Shown: positions 17,117 through 26,818 of the stretch, piece by piece
Layout: each line of letters begins with the position of its first letter
How positions within the stretch are numbered: position 1 is the stretch's first letter
DNA from: Rhizobium grahamii CCGE 502
Lineage (GTDB): Bacteria; Pseudomonadota; Alphaproteobacteria; Rhizobiales; Rhizobiaceae
NCBI RefSeq assembly: GCF_000298315.2
Contig: NZ_AEYE02000014.1
Span: 424,434 to 488,433 of the forward strand
Length of the DNA: 64,000 nt
Direction of reading: 5' to 3'
Translations under genes and position numbers: made by a program
The notes under the pieces: generated by a model
Database searches by the model: none
What the model was told of the DNA's origin: nothing
What the model saw: the letters and a program-made list of their open reading frames with translations, nothing else

Positions 17117-18057
17117 TGCTCGGAAGAACTGCAAACGGACTCTACTGGATGTTCCGTTACATCGAACGCGCCGAAAACATCGCGCGACTTATCGATGCCG
17201 GCCTGCGCATGTCGCTGACCAGAAGCGGGACCGGTGACGACGACTGGGATGGCGTCCTGCAAAGCGCCGGAGTCCGCGAGACCTTTGACGAGGGCCACAG
17301 CAAGCTGACGAGCGCCGATGCGATCGACTACCTGCTGCGTGACCGCTCCAATCCCTCAAGCGTCATGTCCTGCGTCGACTATGGGCGAAACAACGCCCGC
17401 ATGGTGCGCACGGCACTGACCCGGGAAACCTGGGAAGCGACGAACGAGTTCTGGATCGAACTCAAGTCCCTTCTGTCGAAGCGGCTGAAGGCGGCGGAAC
17501 TACCGGAAGCGATCGATGCCATCAAGCATCGCGCCGGGCTGATCCGTGGCGCCTTCCATGGCTCCATGCTCAGAAACGAGCTCTACAATTTTGCCCGTAT
17601 CGGCACCTTCATCGAGCGTGCCGACAATACGAGCCGCATTCTCGACGTGAAGTACTATGTACTCCTGCCTTCGGTCTCCGCTGTCGGCACGTCTATCGAC
17701 AACATCCAGTGGGAGTCAATCCTGCGCTCCGTCTCCGCGCACCGCTCCTACAGCTGGGCCTATGACGGCGAGTATCGCGCGATGAATATCGCGGACTTCC
17801 TGATCCTCAACGGCCAGATGCCGCGCTCGCTCGCCTATTGCTACGAGAAAATCGTTAGCGAGCTCGGTTATCTCGCCAAGGACTACGGCGAGCGGCTACC
17901 GGCACACGACACGGCAGATGCCATCCGCAGGACGCTGCAGACGCGCGCCATCAAGGAGATCATGGATCAGGGCCTGCATGAGTTTCTGGAAGATTTCGTC
18001 ACGCGCAACAACCAGCTCGGCATGGAAATATCCGACGGTTACCGGTTCTATGCATAG
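17116..18057 (+). CDS. Alpha-E domain protein (DUF403, COG2307)
   Basis: A 313-residue all-alpha protein of the DUF403 family. It starts LGRTANGLYWMFRYIERAENIARL, the family signature, and has a second copy of the motif in FARIGTFIERADNTSRILDVKYY, both with the conserved Arg/Glu pairs. It is the constant partner of the ATP-grasp protein upstream, whose stop codon it overlaps, and of the transglutaminase 11 bases downstream. Molecular role not established; probably a subunit or substrate-handling protein of the same system. Confidence 0.9.
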   Translation: MLGRTANGLYWMFRYIERAENIARLIDAGLRMSLTRSGTGDDDWDGVLQSAGVRETFDEGHSKLTSADAIDYLLRDRSNPSSVMSCVDYGRNNARMVRTALTRETWEATNEFWIELKSLLSKRLKAAELPEAIDAIKHRAGLIRGAFHGSMLRNELYNFARIGTFIERADNTSRILDVKYYVLLPSVSAVGTSIDNIQWESILRSVSAHRSYSWAYDGEYRAMNIADFLILNGQMPRSLAYCYEKIVSELGYLAKDYGERLPAHDTADAIRRTLQTRAIKEIMDQGLHEFLEDFVTRNNQLGMEISDGYRFYA

Positions 18058-18068
18058 GCGGGCACGAC

Positions 18069-18893
18069 ATGAAACTTAAGATCAGCCACGTTACCGAATA
18101 TCACTACGAGGAACCGTCCGTCTTTTCGTTGCAGCGGTTGCGACTGACACCGCCGACCGCGATCGGGCAAAAGGTTCTCAAGTGGTCGCTGCATGTCGAA
18201 GGCGCCAAGCCGGAGGTCGAATACGATGATCAGTTCGGCAACCACATCAACCTCGTATCTCTGGAAGGCGAGCAACAAGCGACACGCATCGTCGCCGAGG
18301 GCGAAGTCGAAACGGAGGATAGAAACGGCGTCCTTGGCCCCCACAGCGGCTTCTGCCCGCTGTGGCTGTTCTTGCGCGAGACGCCAAGGACGAAGCCTGG
18401 AAAGCTGATCAAGGAGCTGACCAAAAACGTGAGCGGCGACAACGAGCTGGCTCGCATGCACGCGCTGATGTCCGGCATCCACGAAATGGTGGCATACCGA
18501 CCCGGCACCAGCGATACCGAAACGACAGCGGAGCAAGCGCTGGAGAAAAAGAGTGGTGTCTGCCAGGATCACGCCCATATCTTCGTCGCAGCCGCGCGGA
18601 GCCTTGGGGTGCCGGCTCGCTACGTCTCCGGCTATCTGATGATGGAAGAGAAGGTGGAGCAGGCTGCAACCCACGCATGGGGCGAGGCGCACGTGGCCGG
18701 CCTCGGTTGGGTAGGCTTCGATCCCGCCAACAACATCTGCCCCGATGCACGCTATGTGCGCGTCGCCTCCGGTCTCTGCTACCGCGATGCCGCCCCCGTT
18801 TCGGGCATGCGCATCGGCACGCCGGGGGAGAAACTCTCGGTCGTCGTCAAGGTAGAGGATCGGGGACAGATGCAGAGCCAGAGCCAGAGCTGA
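18069..18893 (+). CDS. Transglutaminase-like cysteine peptidase (COG1305)
   Basis: A 274-residue transglutaminase-core protein. An N-terminal beta domain (KISHVTEYHYEEPSVFSLQRLRLTPP) precedes the catalytic core. The triad is visible as Cys in KSGVCQDHAHIF (about 165), His in THAWGEA (about 200) and Asp in GWVGFDPANN. No signal peptide, so cytoplasmic. In operons of this type it is presumed to cut or form isopeptide bonds on the product of the ATP-grasp partner. The acidic/Gln-Ser tail QMQSQSQS is low complexity. Ends at a strong bidirectional terminator. Confidence 0.9.
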   Translation: MKLKISHVTEYHYEEPSVFSLQRLRLTPPTAIGQKVLKWSLHVEGAKPEVEYDDQFGNHINLVSLEGEQQATRIVAEGEVETEDRNGVLGPHSGFCPLWLFLRETPRTKPGKLIKELTKNVSGDNELARMHALMSGIHEMVAYRPGTSDTETTAEQALEKKSGVCQDHAHIFVAAARSLGVPARYVSGYLMMEEKVEQAATHAWGEAHVAGLGWVGFDPANNICPDARYVRVASGLCYRDAAPVSGMRIGTPGEKLSVVVKVEDRGQMQSQSQS

Positions 18894-18914
18894 TCGGCTC
18901 AAATCGGCAGAGTA

Positions 18915-18949
18915 AACGATGCGAGCCGCCGATGGCGGCTCGCATCGTT
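18915..18949. terminator. Bidirectional terminator between convergent operons
   Basis: Perfect 16-bp stem beginning AACGATGCGAGCCGCC with a GAT loop. It lies between the stop of the transglutaminase (18893) and the stop of the convergent dehydrogenase (18960). The flanks are only weakly T-rich. Confidence 0.75.
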
Positions 18950-18959
18950 CTTGCAATCA

Positions 18960-20393
18960 CTACGCCAGCGTATAAGCGGTCTTGACCGATGTGTAGAACT
19001 CGGCTGCGTACTTGCCCTGCTCACGCGGGCCATAGGACGAGCCCTTGCGGCCACCGAACGGAACGTGGAAGTCGACGCCGGCGGTGGGCAGGTTGACCAT
19101 CACCATGCCGGCCTCGGAGTTACGCTTGAAATGCGTCGCGTGCTTAAGGCTCGTCGTGGCGATACCGGCTGACAGGCCGAATGGGGTGTCGTTCGCGGTT
19201 GCCAGCGCTTCTTCGTAGTCCTTGACGCGGATCAGCGAGACGACGGGTCCGAAGATCTCCTCACGGCTGATGCGCATCTGGTTGGTTGCTTCCGTAAATA
19301 GCGTCGGCTGCAGGTAGAAGCCAGGCGTTTCACGGGTGATGAGTTCACCGCCGAAGGCAAGCTTGGCGCCTTCCTTCCTGCCGATCTCGATGTAGTCGGT
19401 ATCGGTCTTCAGCTGCTTTTCATCGACGACAGGGCCGATATGCGTGCCCGTCTTCATCGCGTTGTCGACGACCAGCGTCTTCAGCTTTTCCGTCAGCGCC
19501 GCGACGAACTTGTCGTGGATGCCTTCGGTGACGATCAGGCGCGAGGACGCTGTGCAGCGCTGGCCGGTAGAGAAGAAGCCAGAATTGGCAGCTGCTTCGA
19601 CGGCGACCGCAAGGTCGGCGTCATCCAGGACGACCATCGGGTTCTTGCCGCCCATTTCCAGCTGGAACTTGCGGTTATGCTCGATCGAGGCGCTCGCGAC
19701 GCGGCGGCCGGTTCCGGTGGAACCGGTAAAGGTGATGCCGGTGACGTCGGGGCTGTCGAGCATCGCCTGGCCGACCAACGAACCCTTGCCCATGACGAGG
19801 TTCAAGACGCCCTTCGGCAGGCCGGCGCGATGCAGGATGTCGACGATCGCCCAGGAACAGCCCGGAACCAGTTCGGCCGGCTTGAAGACGATCGTGTTGC
19901 CATAGCAGAGCGCCGGCGCGATCTTCCAGGCGGGGATGGCGATCGGGAAATTCCAGGGCGTGATGATACCGATCACGCCGAGCGGATCACGGGTGATCTC
20001 GACGCCGATATTTGGGCGAACCGACGGGATAACCTCGCCTGCAAGCCGCAACGCCTCGCCTGCAAAGAATTCGAAGATCTGTGAGGCGCGGATGGTCTCG
20101 CCGATCGCTTCCGGAAGCGTCTTGCCCTCTTCGCGGGCAAGCAACGCCCCAAGCTCGTCCTTGCGAGCCATGATCTCGTCGCCAGCCTTCTTCAGGATGA
20201 CGTGGCGTTCCCAGATGCCGGAGCGCGACCAGGCAGGAAAGGCTGCCTTGGCGGCCGCGATAGCATTTCTGGTGTCTTCAGCCGTGCCGTCAGCATAGAG
20301 GCCGACAACCTCGTTGGTGTCAGACGGATTGATGTTCTTGGTCGCGTCCGAGCCGACCCATTCGCCGGCGATGAGATTTTGATAGATGGTCAT
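18960..20393 (-). CDS. Alpha-ketoglutarate semialdehyde (2,5-dioxovalerate) dehydrogenase
   Basis: A 477-residue aldehyde dehydrogenase. Catalytic residues are visible: ITPWNFP, FTGSTGTGRRVA, LEMGGKNPMVV with the general-base Glu, and FFSTGQRCTASSR with the nucleophilic Cys. Similarity is to the semialdehyde dehydrogenases that finish pentonate and aldarate breakdown by making 2-oxoglutarate. This fits its place next to gguC, a presumed 2-keto-3-deoxy-sugar-acid enzyme, and the arabinose/galactose-binding ChvE system. A strong terminator separates it from gguC, so it needs read-through or its own promoter. Succinate-semialdehyde dehydrogenase is the alternative. Confidence 0.85.
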   Translation of the reverse strand: MTIYQNLIAGEWVGSDATKNINPSDTNEVVGLYADGTAEDTRNAIAAAKAAFPAWSRSGIWERHVILKKAGDEIMARKDELGALLAREEGKTLPEAIGETIRASQIFEFFAGEALRLAGEVIPSVRPNIGVEITRDPLGVIGIITPWNFPIAIPAWKIAPALCYGNTIVFKPAELVPGCSWAIVDILHRAGLPKGVLNLVMGKGSLVGQAMLDSPDVTGITFTGSTGTGRRVASASIEHNRKFQLEMGGKNPMVVLDDADLAVAVEAAANSGFFSTGQRCTASSRLIVTEGIHDKFVAALTEKLKTLVVDNAMKTGTHIGPVVDEKQLKTDTDYIEIGRKEGAKLAFGGELITRETPGFYLQPTLFTEATNQMRISREEIFGPVVSLIRVKDYEEALATANDTPFGLSAGIATTSLKHATHFKRNSEAGMVMVNLPTAGVDFHVPFGGRKGSSYGPREQGKYAAEFYTSVKTAYTLA

Positions 20394-20430
20394 GGGCCGA
20401 TGAGGCCTCCCTTACCGTTCTTTGAAAAAC

Positions 20431-20459
20431 GGTCCGGCCGCCGAAGCGGCGGCCGGGCC
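20431..20459 (-). terminator. Intrinsic terminator after chvE-gguABC
   Basis: Read on the minus strand: a GC-rich stem of 10 perfect pairs (CCGGCCGCCG with its complement, loop CTT), extended by three more pairs including a wobble. It is followed by a GTTTTTC tract. It lies 8 bases after the gguC stop. Confidence 0.8.
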
Positions 20460-20467
20460 TTGCGAAA

Positions 20468-21472
20468 TCAGAGCTGCTTGACCGCAATCTCTTCTTCAGC
20501 GGCAATCTTCAGAGGGTTCCGCAGCGGCAGGCCGAACTCGGCGACTTCGATCTCGAAGACGTCGCCCTCTTCCGTCTTGATGCCTTCCGCGAAGGACAGC
20601 GTCGCGGTGCCGAACATGTGGACGTGGACGTCGCCGGGCACGCGGAACAGGCCATACTTGAAGTGGTGGTATTCGAGGTTCGCGAAGGTGTGCGACATGT
20701 TCGCCTCGCCCGACAGGAAGGGCTTCTCGAAGATCACCTTGTCACCGCGCTTGATGCGCGAGGTGCCGCGGATGTCGTCCGGCGCGGCGCCGATGCGCAT
20801 TTCCGGGCCGAAGCTTGCCGGGCGCAGCTTGGAGTGCGCGAGGTAGAGATAGTTGATCCGCTCGGTGACGTGGTCGGAGAACTCGTTCGAAAGCGCAAAA
20901 CCGATCCGGAAAGGCGTCCCGTCTTCAGCAATGACGTAGATGCCCGCCATCTCAGGCTCTTCGCCGCCATCGAGCGCGAAGGACGGAGAAACGAGCGGAG
21001 TGCCTGGCGCGGCGGAACCGTAACCATTGCCCTTGTAGAACCACTCGGGCTGCACGCCCTTCTCGCCAGCCTTCGGCTTGCCGTTCTCAAGACCCATCTT
21101 GAACATCTTCATTGAGTCGGTGAGCGTTTCTTCAGCCGCCTCGGAGGTCTTCTTGTGCATGGAGTCACGCGTTGCAGCCGAGCCCAGATGCGTCAGGCCG
21201 GTGCCCGTCAGGTGCAGATGCGCAGCGTCAGGATGCGTCATCGGCGGCAGAAACTTGCCTTCAGCATAAGCCTTCTCAAGGTCGACGGCATCGCCGAGGC
21301 CATGCGCCTCGATCACCTGCTGCAGCGACTTGCCGCCGTTTGCGGCTTCCATGGCCAGTGCATAGACACTGCCGGCATTCTTGACGGCTTTCGCGGTACC
21401 GCCCGGCTCGCGCACGGCGACGACGATCTCTCCGTTCGAACCCTTGATCTGCGAAATGAGCACGGTCTTCAT
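20468..21472 (-). CDS. gguC: GguC / AraD1-family protein (FAH fold)
   Basis: A 334-residue protein of the GguC/AraD1 family, which has the fumarylacetoacetate-hydrolase fold. Family members are assigned as 2-keto-3-deoxy-L-arabonate dehydratase-like enzymes; that activity here is inferred from the family and from the neighbouring semialdehyde dehydrogenase. Blocks seen: FLPPMTHPDAAHLHLTGTGLTHLGSA, EWFYKGNGYG, GEEPEMAGIYVI, FALSNEFSDH with acidic metal ligands, and YHHFKYGLFRVPGDVHVHMFGT. The AAAAGG ribosome site directly abuts the ATG, an unusual spacing. Last gene of the chvE operon. Confidence 0.9.
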   Translation of the reverse strand: MKTVLISQIKGSNGEIVVAVREPGGTAKAVKNAGSVYALAMEAANGGKSLQQVIEAHGLGDAVDLEKAYAEGKFLPPMTHPDAAHLHLTGTGLTHLGSAATRDSMHKKTSEAAEETLTDSMKMFKMGLENGKPKAGEKGVQPEWFYKGNGYGSAAPGTPLVSPSFALDGGEEPEMAGIYVIAEDGTPFRIGFALSNEFSDHVTERINYLYLAHSKLRPASFGPEMRIGAAPDDIRGTSRIKRGDKVIFEKPFLSGEANMSHTFANLEYHHFKYGLFRVPGDVHVHMFGTATLSFAEGIKTEEGDVFEIEVAEFGLPLRNPLKIAAEEEIAVKQL

Positions 21473-21502
21473 CCTTTTTTCGATTGCGCGGAAAATGCTC
21501 CG

Positions 21503-21533
21503 CCAATCCGGCTCCCTGAAGGCGCCGGATTGG
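21503..21533 (-). repeat. Hairpin between gguB and gguC
   Basis: Perfect 10-bp inverted repeat CCAATCCGGC / GCCGGATTGG with an 11-base loop in the 103-base gap. No T-tract follows, so it is more likely an mRNA-processing or stability element than a full terminator. Confidence 0.5.
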
Positions 21534-21575
21534 TAAGTTCACATGACTGCGAATGCCTGGGCAGCGCCGAAGCGC

Positions 21576-22784
21576 TTAGCCCTTGTTCTTGTTATAGACG
21601 TCGAAGAAGACGGCAGCGAGAAGCACCAATCCCTTGACCATCTGCTGGAAGTCGATGCCGAGACCGACGATCGACATGCCGTTGTTCATGACGCCCATGA
21701 TGAACGCGCCGATGACAGCACCGGTGATCTTGCCAACGCCGCCGGATGCTGAAGCACCGCCGATGAAGCAGGCTGCGATAACGTCCAGCTCGAAGCCGAC
21801 GCCGGCCTTCGGCGTTGCCGAGTTCAAGCGGGCCGCGATGATCATGCCGGCGAGACCGGCCAGAACGCCCATGTTGACGAAGGTGAAGAAGCTCAGGCGC
21901 TCGGTGTTGATGCCCGAAAGCTTGGTGGCCTTTTCATTGCCGCCCATGGCGTAGATGCGGCGACCGATGGTGGTGCGGCGCGTCACGAAGGCGTAGGCCG
22001 CGATCAGCACGAGCATGACGACGAGAACGTTCGGCAGGCCCTTGTAGCTGGACAGCTGGTAGCCGAGGAACAGGATCGCCAGCGAAAGAATGAGGTTCTG
22101 ACCGATGAAGAAGCTCATCGGCTCGACATCGATGCCATGGCTCTCGTTGACCTTGCGGCGACGCCAGGCGAGATAAAAGAGCACGACAGTTCCAAGGACG
22201 GTCAGGATTAGCGACGTCGAATGCAGCGGAATTCCGCCGATATCGATCATGTCGCCCGGTAGGAAGCCCGTCGAGATGACCTGGAAATCCTTCGGGAACG
22301 GGCCGATGTTCTTGCCGCCGAGAACGAACAGCGTCAGGCCGCGGAAGACGAGCATGCCGGCGAGCGTGACGATGAAGGCCGGAATCCGGTGATACGCGAT
22401 CCAGTAGCCCTGCGCGGCGCCGATGGCGCCACCGATGATCAGGCAGAGAATGCCCGCAAGCACGAAGTTCATCTGCCAGTTGACGGTCATGATAGCCGCC
22501 ACCGCGCCGACGAAGGCGACGATGGAGCCGACCGACAGATCGATATGCCCCGCAACGATGACAAGCAGCATGCCGAGCGCCATGATGACGATAAACGAGT
22601 TCTGCAGAACAAGGTTCGTCAGGTTGACCGGCTTGAACAGGATGCCGCCTGTATAGAACTGGAAGAACACCATGATCGCGACAAGCGCGATGAGCATGCC
22701 GTACTCTCGGATGTTACCGCGGATGTAGTCCGCAACGGAAACGACGTTGCTCTCTTCGGTGGCGGAAGGGTTGACCGGGGTCAT
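21576..22784 (-). CDS. gguB: Sugar ABC transporter permease GguB
   Basis: A 402-residue permease of the BPD_transp_2 (RbsC/XylH/MmsB) family with about ten membrane segments. The conserved family stretch [16 protein letters not shown] follows segment three, and the coupling region lies around [28 protein letters not shown]. It forms the channel for sugars delivered by ChvE and is powered by GguA. Its start overlaps the gguA stop by 4 bases. In Agrobacterium this system handles arabinose, galactose and glucose and contributes to virulence sensing via ChvE. Confidence 0.94.
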   Translation of the reverse strand: MTPVNPSATEESNVVSVADYIRGNIREYGMLIALVAIMVFFQFYTGGILFKPVNLTNLVLQNSFIVIMALGMLLVIVAGHIDLSVGSIVAFVGAVAAIMTVNWQMNFVLAGILCLIIGGAIGAAQGYWIAYHRIPAFIVTLAGMLVFRGLTLFVLGGKNIGPFPKDFQVISTGFLPGDMIDIGGIPLHSTSLILTVLGTVVLFYLAWRRRKVNESHGIDVEPMSFFIGQNLILSLAILFLGYQLSSYKGLPNVLVVMLVLIAAYAFVTRRTTIGRRIYAMGGNEKATKLSGINTERLSFFTFVNMGVLAGLAGMIIAARLNSATPKAGVGFELDVIAACFIGGASASGGVGKITGAVIGAFIMGVMNNGMSIVGLGIDFQQMVKGLVLLAAVFFDVYNKNKG

Positions 22785-24319
22785 TGTTTCTTCTCCCCTG
22801 AGCGCATGATAGCGCGCATGATGGTTTCTTGGCTCGCCTCTCCCTTTGGCAGTTCCGCAACGATACGCCCTTCATTCATGACGTAGATGCGGTCGCACGT
22901 GCCAAGGAGCTCCGGCATTTCCGATGAGATCATCAGAACGCCTTTGCCATCGGCGGCGAGCTGGTTGATGATAGTATAGATTTCGTATTTTGCACCGACA
23001 TCGATACCGCGAGTGGGCTCGTCGAGGATCAAAACGTCGGGATCGGAGAACAGCCACTTCGACAGCACGACCTTTTGCTGGTTGCCGCCCGAAAGATTGA
23101 CCGCCTCCTGGAAGATGCTGGAGCTGCGGATGCGAAGCTTCGAGCGATAGTCCGACGCGATCTTGGATTCCTTGATGGTGTCGATGACCGTGCCGCTCGA
23201 TACGCCAGCCAGATTGGCAAGCGTCGTGTTGTGCACGATGTTTTCGCCGAGCACGAGACCGAGATGCTTGCGATCCTCGGTTACGTAGGCGAGACCGGCA
23301 TCGATCGCCCTGCGAACGGTGCTGACATCGACGGACTTGCCGTGCATGAAGACGTCGCCGTGGATCTTGTGACCGTAGGACTTGCCGAACAGGCTCATGG
23401 CGAATTCAGTGCGTCCGGCGCCCATCAATCCCGCGATGCCGACCACCTCGCCCTTGCGGACGGTGACGTTGATGTCGTGCAGAACCTGGCGGTCACGGTG
23501 ATGCTGGTGGTAAGCGTTCCAGTTCTTCACCTCGAGGATCGTCTCGCCGATCGGCACGGAGCGCGGCGGATAACGATCGGCGAGCTCACGGCCCACCATG
23601 TTCTTGATGATGATGTCTTCGCTGATTTCTTCGGTCTGACAGTCGAGTGTCTTGACCGTCATGCCGTCGCGCAGAACCGTGATCTGGTCGGCGACCTTGC
23701 GCACCTCGTTGAGCTTGTGCGTGATGATGATCGACGTCAGGCCCTGGTTGCGGAACTCGATGAGGAGCTCGAGCAGCGCATCGGAATCCTTTTCGTTGAG
23801 CGACGCTGTCGGCTCATCAAGGATGAGCAGCTTCACGCTCTTCGAAAGCGCCTTGGCGATTTCGACGAGCTGCTGCTTGCCGACGCCGATGTCGGTAACA
23901 AGCGTTTCCGGCGACTCCTTGAGGCCGACCTTGCTCAGCAGCTCTTTCGTGCGCTTGAAGGCTTCCTGCCACTTGATGATGCCGTTCTGGGCGACCTCGT
24001 TGCCGAGGAAGATGTTTTCGGCGATCGACAGAAGCGGCACGAGCGCCAGCTCCTGGTGAATGATGACGATGCCGATTTCCTCGGAGTCCTTGAGCGCCTT
24101 GAAATGACGGACGTCGCCTTCATAAACGATGTCACCGTCGTAGGTTCCGGCCGGGTACACGCCGGAGAGAACTTTCATCAGGGTCGACTTTCCGGCCCCG
24201 TTTTCACCCACCAATGCGTGGATTTCACCTTGCCGAACCTTGAGGTTCACATTCTCAAGCGCCTTTACGCCTGGGAACGTCTTGGTGATGTTCCGCATTT
24301 CGAGGATTGTATTGTCCAT
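22781..24319 (-). CDS. gguA: Sugar ABC transporter ATP-binding protein GguA (two NBDs)
   Basis: A 512-residue ATPase with two tandem nucleotide-binding domains, as in RbsA/XylG. The first has Walker [10 protein letters not shown], the Q-loop in IIHQELALV, and Walker [11 protein letters not shown]. Its signature motif is atypical (IGVGKQQ in place of LSGGQ). The second has a degenerate Walker A (GLMGAGRTE), the signature LSGGNQQK and Walker [11 protein letters not shown]. Such asymmetry is usual in this family. The start at 24319 ([10 protein letters not shown]) agrees with homologues; the ribosome site is weak. Coupled to gguB by a 4-base overlap. Confidence 0.94.
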   Translation of the reverse strand: MDNTILEMRNITKTFPGVKALENVNLKVRQGEIHALVGENGAGKSTLMKVLSGVYPAGTYDGDIVYEGDVRHFKALKDSEEIGIVIIHQELALVPLLSIAENIFLGNEVAQNGIIKWQEAFKRTKELLSKVGLKESPETLVTDIGVGKQQLVEIAKALSKSVKLLILDEPTASLNEKDSDALLELLIEFRNQGLTSIIITHKLNEVRKVADQITVLRDGMTVKTLDCQTEEISEDIIIKNMVGRELADRYPPRSVPIGETILEVKNWNAYHQHHRDRQVLHDINVTVRKGEVVGIAGLMGAGRTEFAMSLFGKSYGHKIHGDVFMHGKSVDVSTVRRAIDAGLAYVTEDRKHLGLVLGENIVHNTTLANLAGVSSGTVIDTIKESKIASDYRSKLRIRSSSIFQEAVNLSGGNQQKVVLSKWLFSDPDVLILDEPTRGIDVGAKYEIYTIINQLAADGKGVLMISSEMPELLGTCDRIYVMNEGRIVAELPKGEASQETIMRAIMRSGEKKQ

Positions 24320-24374
24320 GGTCAAAATCCAGCGCCAGCAGCCGAGAGGGGCGCGGCGATCATAAAATTGAAGA

Positions 24375-24401
24375 CCGGAACCCGCAAGCAGCAGGTTCCG
24401 G
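24375..24401 (-). repeat. Hairpin between chvE and gguA
   Basis: Perfect 8-bp inverted repeat CCGGAACC / GGTTCCGG with an 11-base loop, in the 99-base gap after chvE. There is no T-tract. It probably protects the chvE part of the transcript so that the binding protein outnumbers the transporter. Confidence 0.5.
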
Positions 24402-24418
24402 CCAACGTGGTACAATTA

Positions 24419-25483
24419 TTACTTCAGCTGGTCAGCCTTGTAGTAACCGCCTTCGACGAGGATCTTCTCGTAGTTGGTCTTGTCAACTGCGACCGGGGTC
24501 AGCAGGTAGGACGGAACGACCTTGACGCCGTTGTCGTAGGTCTTCGTGTCGTTGACTTCAGGCTCCTTGCCTTCCATCAGAGCGTTGACCATGCCGACGG
24601 TAACCTTTGCGAGGTCACGGGTGTCCTTGAAGATCGTCGAGTGCTGCTCGCCAGCAATGATCGACTTGACCGACGGAACTTCAGCGTCCTGGCCGGAAAC
24701 GACCGGGAGCGGCTGATCGCCAGAGCCGTAGCCGACGCCCTTAAGCGACGAGATGATGCCGATGGACAGACCGTCGTAAGGCGACAGAACTGCATTGACC
24801 TTCGCGTCGGTGTAGTTAGCCGAGAGCAGGTTGTCCATGCGAGCCTGGGCCGTGGCCGGGTCCCAACGCAGCGTGCCAACCTTGTCCATGCCGGTCTGGC
24901 CGGACTTTACGACGAGCTTGCCGCTGTCGATGTAAGGCTGCAGAACAGACATTGCGCCGTCATAGAAGAAGAAGGCGTTGTTGTCGTCAGGCGAACCGCC
25001 GAAGAGTTCGATGTTGAACGGGCCCTTGCCATCCTTGAGGCCGAGGGCGTCAACGATGGAGGTTGCCTGCAGAACGCCAACCTTGAAGTTGTCGAACGTC
25101 GCGTAGTAGTCGACGTTGCCCGAGTCGCGGATCAGACGGTCATAAGCGATGACCTTGATGCCTGCGTCGTGAGCCTTCTGGAGAACGTCAGAAAGCGTCG
25201 TGCCGTCGATAGCGGCGATGACGAGAACCTTGACGCCCTTGGTGACCATGTTCTCAATCTGAGACAGCTGGTTCGGAATGTCGTCGTCAGCGTACTGCAA
25301 ATCGGTGCTGTAGCCAGCGTCCTGGAGCTGCTTGACGATGTTGTTACCGTCATCGATCCAGCGAGCGGACGACTTCGTGGGCATTGCAATGCCGACAGTC
25401 CCCTTGTCGGCTGCCATAGCCGGCATTACGAACGAAGCGACGCCAAAGGCCGCCGCTGCCATCAACGAGATAATGGATTTCAT
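24419..25483 (-). CDS. chvE: Multiple-sugar-binding periplasmic protein ChvE
   Basis: A 354-residue periplasmic sugar-binding protein, the same length as Agrobacterium ChvE. The signal peptide is about 24 residues (cut after PAMA). The mature protein starts [22 protein letters not shown]. Ligand-contact regions seen are [23 protein letters not shown] and [13 protein letters not shown]. It feeds sugars to GguAB; in Agrobacterium it also docks on the VirA sensor to amplify vir induction. No vir genes lie in the window. First gene of the operon, divergent from gbpR. Confidence 0.95.
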   Translation of the reverse strand: MKSIISLMAAAAFGVASFVMPAMAADKGTVGIAMPTKSSARWIDDGNNIVKQLQDAGYSTDLQYADDDIPNQLSQIENMVTKGVKVLVIAAIDGTTLSDVLQKAHDAGIKVIAYDRLIRDSGNVDYYATFDNFKVGVLQATSIVDALGLKDGKGPFNIELFGGSPDDNNAFFFYDGAMSVLQPYIDSGKLVVKSGQTGMDKVGTLRWDPATAQARMDNLLSANYTDAKVNAVLSPYDGLSIGIISSLKGVGYGSGDQPLPVVSGQDAEVPSVKSIIAGEQHSTIFKDTRDLAKVTVGMVNALMEGKEPEVNDTKTYDNGVKVVPSYLLTPVAVDKTNYEKILVEGGYYKADQLK

Positions 25484-25756
25484 ATCTCTCTCTCCCTTAG
25501 TTAATAAACGCGCGGACGAAAAATCGCCCGCCCCGAAACTGTGGCAGGTTCCGTCTTGGATAATACTTCAGATGGTGAGAAACGAAGTAGGTCTCCTCCA
25601 CGCTCTCACACGTGTTGAGTGCCAACCAGCACACGGCGGCAAACTGGTATGGATTCCTATAACTGTCAAATAGAATAACTGGCAAAGTGCATAACAATTT
25701 TGGTATATCGTTAAAAAGTATTACTTTTGATGGAACGCGGGTGGGAGGCCGCAACC
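25484..25756. promoter_or_regulatory. chvE-gbpR divergent regulatory region
   Basis: A 273-base gap, markedly AT-rich at 25660-25730. It holds repeated ATAAC/TAACTG elements (for example ataactggc and gcataacaatt) in which a LysR T-N11-A site would be expected. GbpR of Agrobacterium activates chvE in response to sugars, so this region should carry its operator. I cannot define the exact box. Confidence 0.55.
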
Positions 25757-26764
25757 ATGACGATTATTTCGGACCCGCAGACGCATGCCCATGTGGACAT
25801 TCACACCGATATTTTTGGTGATGACGCCCTTCTGAGATCGGGGCTTAAACTGAATCACCTGCGGATGATCGTCGCAATCGAAGATAGCGGTCAAATTTCA
25901 GCCGCGGCCGAAGCGCTGAACATTTCGCAGCCGGCGGCCTCGCGAATCCTGTCGGAAATGGAGTCGATCGTGAAGACGCCGCTCTATGAGCGTATCGCGC
26001 GCGGTGTGGTTCTGACGACCTTCGGACAGGCGCTCGCACGGCGCGCGCGAAAGATCATGCTGGAACTGCGCGAAGCTGGCCGCGAAATTGCAGAATTGAA
26101 GACGGGCAAGGGCGGCGCGGTCTTCATCGGCGCGGTTACGGCGCCGGCAATGAGCCTTGTCGTGCCGGCGATCAAGCGAGTCAGAACGGCTCTCCCCGGC
26201 ATCGAGGTGACTATCCAGGTCGAAACGAGCAACGTGCTGGCGCGGGAGCTGCTCGCCGCCCGGCACGACTTCATCATCAGCCGTATTCCTGACGACCTCA
26301 ATCCGCGCTTGTTCCAGGTCCAGGAGATCGGCGTGGAAAAAGCCTGCCTGATCGTCCGGGGCGGTCATCCGCTGCTGAAGAAGAAGGTGGCGTCCCTCGA
26401 TGACCTCCCGCGTTATGATTGGGTCTTCCAGCCTGCAGGTACGTTGCTGCGCCGGACGATCGAGGACCTGTTCCTGGCGCGCGGTGTGTCGCTGCCGGAA
26501 AATATCGTCAATACCTCATCGCTGCTGCTTACCTGCGCGACAGTTTGCCAGACCGATGCAATCGCACCGATCGCGCTCGACGTGGCACAGTTCCTGGCGT
26601 CCCACAAATCAAAGGCTTCGGATGTCCGGGTGCTGCCGATCGACTTCGATATCAACGTCAGGCCGTACAGCCTGATCACGGTGAAGGACCGTGCTCTGCC
26701 CCCGAGTGCGCGGCTGCTTTATGATCTGGTGTTGGCCGAGAGCAAAAAAGTCGCCGCCGCCTGA
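25757..26764 (+). CDS. gbpR: LysR-type regulator GbpR
   Basis: A 335-residue LysR-family activator. The helix-turn-helix lies at about residues 30-90 (LRMIVAIEDSGQISAAAEALNISQPAASRILSEME), followed by an effector-binding domain. By position, divergent from chvE, and by similarity it is GbpR, the galactose-binding-protein regulator that induces chvE with arabinose, galactose and fucose. ATG 25757 is chosen because GGGAGG lies 8 bases upstream; TTG/ATG codons at 25727-25730 lack one. Confidence 0.9.
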   Translation: MTIISDPQTHAHVDIHTDIFGDDALLRSGLKLNHLRMIVAIEDSGQISAAAEALNISQPAASRILSEMESIVKTPLYERIARGVVLTTFGQALARRARKIMLELREAGREIAELKTGKGGAVFIGAVTAPAMSLVVPAIKRVRTALPGIEVTIQVETSNVLARELLAARHDFIISRIPDDLNPRLFQVQEIGVEKACLIVRGGHPLLKKKVASLDDLPRYDWVFQPAGTLLRRTIEDLFLARGVSLPENIVNTSSLLLTCATVCQTDAIAPIALDVAQFLASHKSKASDVRVLPIDFDINVRPYSLITVKDRALPPSARLLYDLVLAESKKVAAA

Positions 26765-26818
26765 CAAGCTCGGCACCACCTTGCTCGCGTCTAATGCGCG
26801 CCTCCTAAGGAGGCAATC

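Noticed and set aside
23075-25504. An 809-codon plus-strand frame opposite chvE and gguA
   Set aside because: It is antisense to two unmistakable transporter genes and arises from high-GC third-position bias. It has no ribosome site and no recognisable domain.
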